Positions 50,394-59,136 of a DNA stretch of 64,000 nt are shown one piece after another. Each line of letters starts with the position of its first letter. Position 1 is the stretch's first letter. The notes under the pieces are model-generated. The model did not search any database. It was not told where the DNA came from and saw nothing but the letters and a program-made list of their open reading frames with translations. Made by a program: the position numbers and the translations under genes. This stretch comes from Streptomyces sclerotialus (GTDB lineage: Bacteria > Actinomycetota > Actinomycetes > Streptomycetales > Streptomycetaceae): contig NZ_JBFOHP010000002.1 in assembly GCF_040907265.1 (NCBI RefSeq), forward strand, positions 2,132,501 to 2,196,500, given 5' to 3'.

Positions 50394-51521
50394 TCACATC
50401 AACGGCGTCAGGAACCGGCGGAGCGCCTCTTCGTAGCTGTCGGGACCGGCGTTCCACATGGCGCCGTGCGGGGCGTCCCTGACGGTGTGCAGGCTGACCA
50501 GGTCGGGGCGGGCGGCGGCCAGCCGGCGGGAGGCCGACCACGGGGCGACGGTGTCGCCGGGGCCGTGGAAGATCAGCGTCGGTACGGAGAGCAGCGCCGG
50601 GTCGCGTGCCTCGGCCAGCCGGTCGGAGTGCAGGCCCGTGCTCCCCTCCGCGGCCCGCACGGCCAGCGGCAGCACGGGGCGCGGCACCCGCCGGGCCGTC
50701 GCCAGCGCCCGTACCGTCGCGCGCCAGTCCAGTACCGGTGAGTCCAGCACCAGTCCGGCGATCCGGTCCCGCAGCGCGGAGTGGGCGGCGGCGTGCAGCG
50801 CCATGGTCGCGCCAGTGGACCAGCCGTGCAGGATCACCTGGCGGGCGCCGTACCGCAGCGCGTACCGGATCACCGCGTCCACGTCGCGCCACTCGGCGTC
50901 CCCGAGGTGGGCCATGCCGTCGGCGGTGCGCGGCGCGCCGAGGTCGTTGCGGTAGGCCGGGTCCAGCACCGGGAAGTGGTGGCGCTGGAGGAACGGCATG
51001 ACGACCATCGGGTGCTCCCGGGTCGTGCCGAGGCCGTGCACCGTGATGACCCAGGTCACCCGCTCGCCGGGCAGGAACCACGTCGGCAGCGCGCCCAGTT
51101 CGCCGGGCACGTCGACGTCGGCGCACTCCAGGCCGAGCGCGTCGGACGGATTGCCGATGTGCACCTGCGGGGTCAGCCACACGCGCGTGCCGCGCCCGAG
51201 GGCCCCGTGGGTGACCCGCTCCAGGCGCCGGACGACGGTGTCGGCCTCGTGCGGCACGTCGTCGGCCACCGGCCCGACGACGGCGTGGCAGCCGCGGCCC
51301 ATCAGCCCGTACCGGCCCGGCCGCAGCGCGGACAGGCTGCGGGTGAGGGTGATCCGGTCGGCGGTGGTGGCGTGCACCGTCAGCCGCCCGTCGCCCGGCA
51401 ACGGCCGGTCGGGGGCGGGCTTCAGGGCGACATCGCTGGCGTACCGGCCGGCCGCGAGGGCGGCCGCGCCGGTACCGATCACGGTGGAGACGGCCGCTGC
51501 CGCCGCGGTTCCCAGGCGCAC
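50394..51521 (-). CDS. Alpha/beta hydrolase with N-terminal membrane anchor
   Basis: A 375-residue protein with an N-terminal hydrophobic anchor (GTAAAAAVSTVIGTGAAALAAG) and an alpha/beta hydrolase domain. The nucleophile elbow is HGWSTGAT, the Asp lies in LIFHGPGDTVAPW, and the His in RDAPHGAMWNAG. It is a serine hydrolase; its substrate is unknown. The GTG at 51521 is a best guess, since no strong ribosome site decides the start. Confidence 0.82.
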   Translation of the reverse strand: MRLGTAAAAAVSTVIGTGAAALAAGRYASDVALKPAPDRPLPGDGRLTVHATTADRITLTRSLSALRPGRYGLMGRGCHAVVGPVADDVPHEADTVVRRLERVTHGALGRGTRVWLTPQVHIGNPSDALGLECADVDVPGELGALPTWFLPGERVTWVITVHGLGTTREHPMVVMPFLQRHHFPVLDPAYRNDLGAPRTADGMAHLGDAEWRDVDAVIRYALRYGARQVILHGWSTGATMALHAAAHSALRDRIAGLVLDSPVLDWRATVRALATARRVPRPVLPLAVRAAEGSTGLHSDRLAEARDPALLSVPTLIFHGPGDTVAPWSASRRLAAARPDLVSLHTVRDAPHGAMWNAGPDSYEEALRRFLTPLM

Positions 51522-51628
51522 CCTCCCCAGTCTGGGGAGCCCGGCGGCCCGTGGCCAGTGGACCGGCCCGGCCGGGTGACGGACCCGGCCACCGGCGGGG
51601 CGCCGCGCTCCCCGCGCGGGTACGGGGG

Positions 51629-52300
51629 TCAGTCCCGTTGCCCGTATCCCCGCAGCCGTTCGGCGGCCTCGGCCAGTTGTCCCGCGGAGAGCAGGGACGG
51701 CGAACGGCCGGGGACGGACGCGGCCGTCAGCCAGAGCCGGCACATCCATTCCAGCTGCGCCGTACGGTCGTACGCCTGGTCGAGGGTGTCGCCGTAGGTG
51801 AGCGTCCCGTGGTTCTGCAGCAGCACGCCGGTGCGGTCGCGCAGGGCCCGCAGCATGTTGTCGGCCAACTCCTGGCTGCCGTACGCCGCATACGGGGCGA
51901 CCCGGACGGTACCGCCGAGGGCCGCGGTCATGTAGTGCACCGGCGGGAGTTCGGGGACCAGTGTGGACACCGCGGTGGCGTGCACCGCGTGGGTGTGGAC
52001 GACAGCGGTGGCACCGGTGTGGCGGTACACCGCGAGGTGCATCGGCAGCTCGCTCGTCGGCTTCAGCGCGCCGGCCACCTGCCGTCCGTCCACCGGGTCC
52101 ACCGCCACCACGTCGGCAGGCCCGAGCCGGTCGTACGGGACGCCGCTGGGCGTGACGAGCACCAGCCCTCCGGCGCGCACGGAAACATTGCCCGACGTGC
52201 CGACCACCAGTCCGTCCGTCACCGTGCGCCGCGCGGTGGCCACCAGCGCGTCCCACGCCTCCGCCACCTCTTGCGCCGGTCCCGGTTCCCGCTCCGTCAT
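51629..52300 (-). CDS. Class II aldolase/adducin family protein
   Basis: A 223-residue zinc aldolase of the L-fuculose-phosphate type. Metal motifs HTHAVH and the later LLQNHGTLTYG; substrate-phosphate block GTSGNVSVR and KPTSELPMHLAVYRHT. It probably cleaves a sugar phosphate; sugar unknown. ATG at 52300 with GGAGGGAG upstream. Upstream neighbour is the hydrolase; no kinase or isomerase nearby. Confidence 0.88.
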   Translation of the reverse strand: MTEREPGPAQEVAEAWDALVATARRTVTDGLVVGTSGNVSVRAGGLVLVTPSGVPYDRLGPADVVAVDPVDGRQVAGALKPTSELPMHLAVYRHTGATAVVHTHAVHATAVSTLVPELPPVHYMTAALGGTVRVAPYAAYGSQELADNMLRALRDRTGVLLQNHGTLTYGDTLDQAYDRTAQLEWMCRLWLTAASVPGRSPSLLSAGQLAEAAERLRGYGQRD

Positions 52301-52516
52301 CCGCCCCGCTCCCTCCTGGAAACCCCCGCGGCGCGCACCGTACCGGTCGTACCGCGCGCAGCCGCGGCACTGTAAGCCGGACCATTCCGCTCCGGTATCC
52401 CGCAAACCGGGATATCTCGGTGGTAACCAGCGAATGGCCGGAGGTCATCCGGCATCTCGGGATCTTCCCATAGCCTCTGGATGTTTTGTCATGCACGTCG
52501 CCATCCGGGGGGAACC

Positions 52517-53323
52517 ATGGCTCGTGATCGCAAACCGTCCCCTAGTGCCCGCACCCGCAGGCCCCCGTCCACCCCTCCGCACCCGCGTCGCCGGCTGGCA
52601 TCCGTCGCCACCGGCACCGCCCTCGCACTGGCCGCGCTGGCCGGCACGGCGCTGACCGAGCTCGCCGCCGCGAGCCCGTCGGCCGCGGCCGGCGTGCCGC
52701 GCGGCCACGACGTCTCCTCGCACCAGAAGAACGTCGACTGGGCCAAGGCCCGCGCGAAGGGCGCGCGCTTCGTCTACGTCAAGGCCAGCGAGTCCACCGA
52801 CTACACCAACCCCTACTTCGACCAGCAGTACGACGGTGCCCGCGGGGCCGGTCTGCTGCGCGGCGCGTACCACTTCGCGGTGCCCAACCAGTCCTCCGGC
52901 GCGGCGCAGGCCCGGTACTTCCTGCGCAACGGCGGCGGCTGGACGGCGGACGGCTGGACGCTGCCGCCCGCGCTGGACATCGAGCACAACCCGTACAGCA
53001 AGAAGCACAAGTGCTACGGCGTGAGCAAGAAGAAGATGGTCTCCTGGATCTGGGACTTCAGCGACGAGATCAAGCGGCAGACCGGGCGCCGGCCGGTGAT
53101 CTACACGACCACCCGCTGGTGGAACACCTGCACCGGCGGCAGCGGGGCCTTCGCGCAGAGCCACCCGCTGTGGCTGGCGTCCTGGCACGGCAGGCCTGGC
53201 GAGCTGCCGAAGGGATGGTCCTTCCTGAGCATCTGGCAGTACTCGAACAAGGGCACGTTGCCGGGCGACCAGAACGCCTGGAACGGCTCCTTCGGGCAGC
53301 TCCGTAAGTTCGCCGGAGGGTAG
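52517..53323 (+). CDS. Secreted GH25 lysozyme
   Basis: A 268-residue muramidase. Signal peptide (RRRLASVATGTALALAALAGTALTELAAASPSAAA), then a GH25 domain with catalytic Asp/Glu in RGHDVSSHQ and DIEHNP, FVYVKASESTDYTNPYF and a C-terminal IWQYSNKGTLPGDQNAW. It cleaves the glycan backbone of peptidoglycan. ATG at 52517 (RBS GGGGGGAACC) is preferred to an upstream ATG at 52481. Confidence 0.92.
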   Translation: MARDRKPSPSARTRRPPSTPPHPRRRLASVATGTALALAALAGTALTELAAASPSAAAGVPRGHDVSSHQKNVDWAKARAKGARFVYVKASESTDYTNPYFDQQYDGARGAGLLRGAYHFAVPNQSSGAAQARYFLRNGGGWTADGWTLPPALDIEHNPYSKKHKCYGVSKKKMVSWIWDFSDEIKRQTGRRPVIYTTTRWWNTCTGGSGAFAQSHPLWLASWHGRPGELPKGWSFLSIWQYSNKGTLPGDQNAWNGSFGQLRKFAGG

Positions 53324-53446
53324 GCGCGCAGCGTCCCGGAAGGCCCGGCGCGAAGCACACCGAGGGCACCACGGGATGAACCTCAAGTGACGGGTGAGAC
53401 GCCTCCGCACGAAAACGGCGGGGGCGTCACCACCAGGCCCGTTGTC

Positions 53447-53479
53447 GTTCATCTTCCGTTCACCCACCGTCCGTACGGT
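53447..53479 (+). promoter_or_regulatory. PHO-box-like direct repeats upstream of the phosphate transporter
   Basis: Eleven-base units GTTCATCTTCC, GTTCACCCACC and a degenerate GTCCGTACGGT lie back to back, 40-72 bases before the start. Streptomyces PhoP binds such GTTCACC 11-base direct repeats. The third unit is weak. Confidence 0.6.
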
Positions 53480-53518
53480 CGCTCGCGTCACTGACCATCG
53501 AACTGATTGCCTGGGTGA

Positions 53519-54787
53519 ATGGAACACATCACGCTTCTCATCGGGATCGTGATCGTCACGGCCTTGGTGTTCGACTTCACGAACGGCTTCCACGACACGG
53601 CCAACGCCATGGCCACCACCATCTCCACCGGGGCACTGAAGCCCAAAGTCGCGGTGGCGATGTCGGCGGTGCTCAACCTCGTCGGCGCATTCCTCTCCGT
53701 GGAGGTCGCCAAGACCATTTCCGGCGGGATCATCGACGAAGGCGCCGGCATCAGACCAGAGGTGATCTTCGCCGGTCTCGTCGGCGCCATCGTCTGGAAC
53801 CTCCTGACCTGGCTCGCCGGCCTCCCCTCCAGCTCCTCGCACGCCCTCTTCGGCGGCCTGATCGGCGCGACCCTGGTGTCCGTCGGCATGAGCGGGGTCA
53901 ACGCGGACGCCGTCGTCATGAAGGTCCTCATCCCGGCCGTGGCCGCGCCGATCGTCGCGGGCATCGCCGCGACGGCCGCCACCCGGCTGACCTACCGGCT
54001 GGCCCGCAACCGCGCCGAGGAGGACACCGCCAAGGGCTACCGCGCCGGGCAGATCGCCTCGGCCGCCCTGGTCTCCCTCGCCCACGGCACGAACGACGCC
54101 CAGAAGACGATGGGCGTCATCACCCTCGCCCTGATCACCGGCGGCGCGCTCGCCCCGCAGGCCGACCCGCCCCTGTGGGTCATCGCCTCGGCCGGCATCG
54201 CCATCGCCCTCGGCACGTACCTGGGCGGCTGGCGGATCATCCGCACGATGGGCAAGGGCATCACCGACATCCAGCCCCCGCAGGGCTTCGCCGCCCAGAC
54301 CAGCGCCGCGGTCACCATCCTGGCCTCCTCGCACCTGGGCTTCGCGCTCTCCACCACCCAGGTCTGCTCCGGTGCCGTCATGGGCTCGGGTCTCGGCCGC
54401 AAGGGCGGCGTGGTGCGCTGGTCCACGGCCGGCCGCATGGTGATCGCCTGGGGCCTGACGCTGCCGGCCGCCGGGCTGGTCGCCGCCGGCGCCGCCTTCC
54501 TCGCCGGCCAGGGCACCTGGGGCATCGTCACCGTCGCCGTGCTCGGCGTCGTGATCTGCGGCGGCATCTGGGCCGCCTCCCGCCGCAAGCCGGTGGACCA
54601 CAGCAACGTCAACGACGTGGAGCCCGTCGAGTCCGCCACGCCGGCCGGCGTCGTCACCACCGCCTTCCAGTCGGTCGCCCCGCCGCCCGCGAGCGCCACG
54701 ACGACCGGCGCCGGCACCATCGACGGCATCCCGGCGCAGCAGTCCGGCTCCCCCTCCCCCGCCCGTGCCACCTCGGCCGTCCGCTGA
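53519..54787 (+). CDS. PiT family inorganic phosphate transporter
   Basis: A 422-residue low-affinity phosphate transporter with about ten helices. The two PiT signature repeats are visible: FDFTNGFHDTANAMAT near residue 18 and SLAHGTNDAQKTMGVI near residue 180. It resembles the S. coelicolor pitH2 product. It is followed closely by a small membrane protein gene, presumably its accessory. PHO-box-like repeats upstream suggest PhoP control. ATG at 53519. Confidence 0.92.
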   Translation: MEHITLLIGIVIVTALVFDFTNGFHDTANAMATTISTGALKPKVAVAMSAVLNLVGAFLSVEVAKTISGGIIDEGAGIRPEVIFAGLVGAIVWNLLTWLAGLPSSSSHALFGGLIGATLVSVGMSGVNADAVVMKVLIPAVAAPIVAGIAATAATRLTYRLARNRAEEDTAKGYRAGQIASAALVSLAHGTNDAQKTMGVITLALITGGALAPQADPPLWVIASAGIAIALGTYLGGWRIIRTMGKGITDIQPPQGFAAQTSAAVTILASSHLGFALSTTQVCSGAVMGSGLGRKGGVVRWSTAGRMVIAWGLTLPAAGLVAAGAAFLAGQGTWGIVTVAVLGVVICGGIWAASRRKPVDHSNVNDVEPVESATPAGVVTTAFQSVAPPPASATTTGAGTIDGIPAQQSGSPSPARATSAVR

Positions 54788-54817
54788 CCCGGACGCTCGC
54801 GTGAAGGAACTGACGCC

Positions 54818-55066
54818 ATGAACATCGACTGGGCCGCACTCGGCCAGGTCTTCGGCACCACCCTCGTGGTGACGGTCGCGATGGTGGGCCTGTTCACCCT
54901 GGGCATCGTGGGGACCTCCCGCAAGGCCCCGCAGGAGGGTGAGGCCGGCTCCGCCGCCGTCGCCGGCAGCGGCTCCTCGGCCGTGGCCCGCACCGGCGGG
55001 TACGCCTGCTTCGCGCTCTGCCTCGCGGCCGTCGGCTACGGCATCTACCTGATCGTCGCCGGCTGA
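54818..55066 (+). CDS. Small membrane protein cotranscribed with the phosphate transporter
   Basis: An 82-residue protein with two helices (GTTLVVTVAMVGLFTLGIVG and CFALCLAAVGYGIYLIVAG) around a Gly/Ala/Ser-rich loop. Starts 30 bases after the transporter; AAGGA lies upstream of the ATG. It is a lineage-specific partner of PiT transporters; its role is unknown. Confidence 0.75.
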   Translation: MNIDWAALGQVFGTTLVVTVAMVGLFTLGIVGTSRKAPQEGEAGSAAVAGSGSSAVARTGGYACFALCLAAVGYGIYLIVAG

Positions 55067-55098
55067 CCGCAGGGGCACGACGCCCCGCACCCGCCCCG

Positions 55099-55141
55099 AA
55101 GGCGCTCAGCGTCCGCGTTCTCCGCGGCCGCTGAGCGCCTT
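55099..55141. terminator. 13-bp stem overlapping the SBP gene end
   Basis: AAGGCGCTCAGCG, a 17-base loop and CGCTGAGCGCCTT. It includes the stop codon of the lipoprotein gene and ends the convergent phosphate operon. Confidence 0.65.
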
Positions 55142-56452
55142 CGTCGCTTCCTCGGCGAGCGCGTCGGCGATGGACGCGTCGTCCGTGCCGGTGAGGTAGT
55201 CGGAGACGTACAGCTGGACGACCTTGCTGTACGTGGCGTAGTGCGGGCTGCGCGGGCGGGGCGCCGCGTCCTTGAGCGCGCGGTGCAGCAGGTCCGTGTA
55301 CGGCGGGTCCTGGCCGGGCGGCGCGGTGCTGTGCCGGGCGCCGTCGCCCTCCTCCCGCCGGGCGTCGTCGGGCGGCAGGTCGCACGGGGGCGCCGTGCCG
55401 TCGTACGCCGAGGCCCGGGTGGCCGCGAAGCCGCGCTGCAGCAGGCAGTGCTCGCTGCGGGCCGAGGTGAGGGCGGTGATCAGCGAACGCGCTTCGTCCG
55501 GATGCGCGGCGTCGGCCGCTACGGCGAGGTTCTGGCCGCCCAGGACGGTGCGGTGCCGGCCCTCCGGCGAGCCCGCGGGCAGCTGGGCCACGTCGAACTG
55601 CCGGCCCGGTTCGAGCTTCTCGGCGACCGAGGCGTACTCCACCGGCCAGTTCCGCATGAACAGCGCCCGCCCCTCGGCGAACCACTGCCGGCTGGCGGTC
55701 TCGTCCATCGCCGTCGCCTCCTGCGGCATGATCGTACGCAGCCGCTCCTTGAGCGCGTACACGCCCTGCTGCAGCGCCCCGGCGAGGTGGGCGGTCCGCT
55801 CCGGGTCGCCGCCGGACGCCCAGACCGACTCCAGGGTGTTGACGGTGAGACCTTCGTAGGGCCGCAGCTGGGCGACCATGCCGTACAGCTTCTCGGCCGG
55901 CGGACGGTGGGCGTTCTCCTTCGCCATGATCTCCTGCGACCAGGTCCGCAGCTGCTCCCAGGTCTCCGGCGGCCCGTCGTACCCGTACTTCTCCAGCAGG
56001 TCGCTGCGGTAGTAGAGCAGTCCGGCGTCCGTGTTGAAGGGGACGGCCCAGACGGTGCCGTCGGAGCCGGTGACGACCGTCTTCTTGACGCTGGCGAGGA
56101 AGTCGCCGTCCAGCTCCGCGCCCCACGGCCGGATGATGCCGGCGGCGGCGAACTCCGCGGTCCAGGCCACGTCGATGTTGAGCACGTCGTACCCGCTGTT
56201 GCCGGACTGTCCTGCGGCCAGCAGCTGGCTGCGCTGCCCGTCGGCGGTGTCCGGCAGCTTGACGATGCGGACCGTCCTCCCGGTCCGCCGCTCCCACTGC
56301 CGGATCAGCTCCCGGCGCACCCCGGTGCTGCTGAGATCGCTGCCGGTGGCCAGGACGATGTCACCGTCCACGGCAGGCGCGGGCCCCGGGTCCGTACAGC
56401 CCGCCGCGAGCAGGCAGAGGACGGCGGCGGCCGCCGCGGCCACGCGCTTCAC
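55106..56452 (-). CDS. Lipoprotein with extracellular substrate-binding fold (caspase-cluster partner)
   Basis: A 448-residue exported lipoprotein (signal VLCLLAAGC with lipobox LLAAGC) of the family 1 extracellular solute-binding type: NIDVAWTAEFAAAGIIRPW, PFNTDAGLLYYRSDLLEKYGYDGPPETWEQL. Normal partners would be ABC permeases and an ATPase, and none is here. Instead its GTG start overlaps the stop of a caspase fusion gene (GTGA), so it is translated together with it. It may present a ligand to that protein. Substrate unknown. Confidence 0.85.
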   Translation of the reverse strand: MKRVAAAAAAVLCLLAAGCTDPGPAPAVDGDIVLATGSDLSSTGVRRELIRQWERRTGRTVRIVKLPDTADGQRSQLLAAGQSGNSGYDVLNIDVAWTAEFAAAGIIRPWGAELDGDFLASVKKTVVTGSDGTVWAVPFNTDAGLLYYRSDLLEKYGYDGPPETWEQLRTWSQEIMAKENAHRPPAEKLYGMVAQLRPYEGLTVNTLESVWASGGDPERTAHLAGALQQGVYALKERLRTIMPQEATAMDETASRQWFAEGRALFMRNWPVEYASVAEKLEPGRQFDVAQLPAGSPEGRHRTVLGGQNLAVAADAAHPDEARSLITALTSARSEHCLLQRGFAATRASAYDGTAPPCDLPPDDARREEGDGARHSTAPPGQDPPYTDLLHRALKDAAPRPRSPHYATYSKVVQLYVSDYLTGTDDASIADALAEEATKALSGRGERGR

Positions 56453-59130
56453 CGGCCCGCCTCCTGTCCGCCCGTGCCGAAGGAGGCCACCAGTCCGGCC
56501 AGGGTGTCCGCGGCTCCCGGCCCGCCGGCCACGCAGTTGCCTCCGGAGTCCGTGACGATGTGCCGGACCGGGGCCGCGTCACAGCCGCCCTTGCCGGCCG
56601 CCAGCACCACCACGGGAACCCTGGGATGCGCGGCCAGCGCGTCGGAGAGCGCCTCACGCGCCGCCGCCGACCGCTTCCCCGCGCCGTCGTCCTCGTCGAG
56701 GACGAGCACCACGGCCTTGGTCCGCCCGGCCGGGCCGTCGCGCAGCCGGTCCAGCGCTGCGGTGAGCGCCTCCCGCATCCATGCCCCCTGGTCGACCAGG
56801 CCGCCGTCGCCCCGCTGGAGGCGCTCCAGGACCGTGCGTCCCGCAGCGGGGTCGGTGCTGCCCGCCGGGACCCGCTCCACCGGGCGCTCGCGGTCGCGCG
56901 CGGCCGTGCCGGGCCTGGGATACGTCCACAGCCCGTACGTGTCCTTCGGCCCGAGGACCTCCAGGGCGCGGCCGACCGCGTCCGCCGCCTCGGCGATCCG
57001 GCCGCCGTCCGCCATGGAGGTGGAGGTGTCGAGGAGGAAGAGGAGCTGTCCGGGGCGGTGCGCCGAGTCGTACGCGGCCAGCACCTGGGCGACCCGTGGC
57101 TGTCCCGCGGTGTACGGCTCCACGCCGGCGTCCGGCAGGACGCCCGCCCGGCTGTCGCGGAGCGGGGAGCCGGTGGGCGGCGGGGCGGCGCGGCCGACCG
57201 CGTTCACCCCGCGGTACCCGGCCTGCGTGATCACCTTCTGTCCGCCGCCCGGCCGCCGCAGCCAGTCGGCGAACCGCTCCGCGGCGGCCTCCCGGCGCTC
57301 GGCGTCGGCGGCCCCCTTCCAGGTGACACGGATCAGCGGGTGGTCCAGGCCCGGCACGCCGGACGGGTAGTACGCCTCGTAGCGGTCGTCCTTCTCGGGG
57401 ACGGTGGCGAGGGCCGGGCAGTTGCCGACGGCGTGGCCGAGGTTGGCGTCGGCGAGGGACTTCTCCGTGACCAGCGGCGCCGCGGTGGCGCGCGGCACCG
57501 CGCCGGACGCAGCCGCACCCGGGCGCAGCGAGCACAGCAGTTCGGCGCTGCCGGCGTACTGGCTGCCCGGTGCCCGCAGCCGGCTCTCCGCCCGCTCGGC
57601 CACCTCCGGCGCGGGCGCACCGCTGTCCTCGGCGACCGGCATGCCGTCGTCGGCCAGGTAGAGACCGATGGTGTGCATCAGGCCGACACCGGACAGGACG
57701 GGGCTGGGGCGCAGCAGCCGCAGCTTCCTGTCCGCCGCGTCGTCCAGGATCTCGTGCCAGCTGCTGCCGGCCTGTTCCACGTCGGGCAGGCCCCGTTCGG
57801 CGGGTACGCCGACGACGAGCGGGGTGTAGGCGACCGGCCCGATGCGGTGCAGGGTGGCGGGCGCGTCCGCGGCCAGGTCCTCGCGGACCTGGAGGTAGTC
57901 CACCGTCGATTCGGGCAGCCACAGGTCGGGCTGCGGGCCAGGGCGGTAGAGCGGCTCGGTGGCCTGGCCGCCGGTGCCGGACGGGGCCTGCTCGGTGCCC
58001 TCGGCCTCGCCCTGCCAGCGGTCCGCAGCGGCGAAGCCCTGCGCGACCTGGTCCTTGGCGGCGGAGTAGACGGTGATCTGGGTGCGCCGGCAGCCGTCGG
58101 GCACGTGCTCCTCGCCCGGTACGGGTTCGGCGTTGAGGTCGGACATCTCGTACGCGAGGGCGGCGGCGCGCAGCGTCGGCTCAGCCTCGGGGGCGGTGAG
58201 CAGCCGCAGCTCCTGGGCGGGCGGGCACGGGCCGGACGACCGCAGCTGACCGGCGAAGAGCACCGCGCCGACGACGAGGGCGAGCGTGGCGGCGCCGACG
58301 GCCAGCAGCCGTAACCTGGGCCGCAGCCGGGTGCGCCACCAGCGCCGGGCCCGTACCACCGGCGGCGTACGGCGGGGCCGCGGCCCCCGGTTGGCGAACG
58401 AGACCACCACGTCGTCGACGGTGTTCTGCTTGGAGGCGCGCGGCACCCAGGCGCCGCCCTGCGGGGTGGTGTGCCCGGCCAGCCGCCGCCGCAGCTCGCC
58501 GGCCAGGTCCTCGAAGGTGACGAACTCCTTGCCCTCGATGCCGTGTTCGAGGATGTCGAGCACGGCCCGGGTGAAGAGGGTGCCGCCGCCGGGCTCGGTC
58601 CCGCTGAAGATGCGGCGGTTCGGCTGGGCGGCCATCAGCAGCGAGACCGGCTTCTCGTGGGTGCGGAAGCTGTCGTCCGCGTTGCCCGCGAAGCAGCATT
58701 CGAGCACGACGACGACGCGGTCGGCCCGGGAATCCTCCAGGCGCGGCAGGACGTCCTTGGCCCAGGAGACCGCTTCGTGCGAGGCGACCCGGCGCTCGTC
58801 CTGCGCCACCCGCGACGAGCCGACCAGCAGGTGCAGATCACTGCCGTCGCGCCGGACCCGGCCGTGCCCGGAGAAGTGGACGAGCAGCAGTCCGCGTGCC
58901 TCGCGGGCCGCGGTGCGCAGCGCGGCGGTCAGCTCCTCGGGGGTGTCCGGGCGCAGCGGCGTCACTTCCTGGGGCAGGAAGAGGTCGGTGGCCGGGGCGC
59001 ACAGCACCCGGCCCAGTTCGTCGGGGTTGGCGAAGACCGCGTCGAGGTCGGGCAGCCGCGGGTCCTGGTACCGGCTGACGCCGATGACCAGCGCGCGGTT
59101 CCGCTTGCCCCGCGCGTCGTAGAGAGGCAT
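56449..59130 (-). CDS. Caspase-TM-substrate-binding-VWA fusion protein (EACC1-associated type)
   Basis: An 893-residue protein. Residues 1-240: caspase-like peptidase with His89 in VHFSGHG and Cys146 in VLECCFAG (an ECCFAG variant of the usual DxCxSG). Residues 274-294: one membrane helix (LLAVGAATLALVVGAVLFAG). Residues 305-665: a substrate-binding-like extracellular domain. Residues 690-893: a VWA domain with MIDAS start LLDTSTSMADGGR. The caspase lies inside, the rest outside. Upstream neighbour is EACC1, downstream a lipoprotein. Function inferred as a trans-envelope sensor/effector. Confidence 0.88.
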   Translation of the reverse strand: MPLYDARGKRNRALVIGVSRYQDPRLPDLDAVFANPDELGRVLCAPATDLFLPQEVTPLRPDTPEELTAALRTAAREARGLLLVHFSGHGRVRRDGSDLHLLVGSSRVAQDERRVASHEAVSWAKDVLPRLEDSRADRVVVVLECCFAGNADDSFRTHEKPVSLLMAAQPNRRIFSGTEPGGGTLFTRAVLDILEHGIEGKEFVTFEDLAGELRRRLAGHTTPQGGAWVPRASKQNTVDDVVVSFANRGPRPRRTPPVVRARRWWRTRLRPRLRLLAVGAATLALVVGAVLFAGQLRSSGPCPPAQELRLLTAPEAEPTLRAAALAYEMSDLNAEPVPGEEHVPDGCRRTQITVYSAAKDQVAQGFAAADRWQGEAEGTEQAPSGTGGQATEPLYRPGPQPDLWLPESTVDYLQVREDLAADAPATLHRIGPVAYTPLVVGVPAERGLPDVEQAGSSWHEILDDAADRKLRLLRPSPVLSGVGLMHTIGLYLADDGMPVAEDSGAPAPEVAERAESRLRAPGSQYAGSAELLCSLRPGAAASGAVPRATAAPLVTEKSLADANLGHAVGNCPALATVPEKDDRYEAYYPSGVPGLDHPLIRVTWKGAADAERREAAAERFADWLRRPGGGQKVITQAGYRGVNAVGRAAPPPTGSPLRDSRAGVLPDAGVEPYTAGQPRVAQVLAAYDSAHRPGQLLFLLDTSTSMADGGRIAEAADAVGRALEVLGPKDTYGLWTYPRPGTAARDRERPVERVPAGSTDPAAGRTVLERLQRGDGGLVDQGAWMREALTAALDRLRDGPAGRTKAVVLVLDEDDGAGKRSAAAREALSDALAAHPRVPVVVLAAGKGGCDAAPVRHIVTDSGGNCVAGGPGAADTLAGLVASFGTGGQEAGR

Positions 59131-59136
59131 CGCCGG

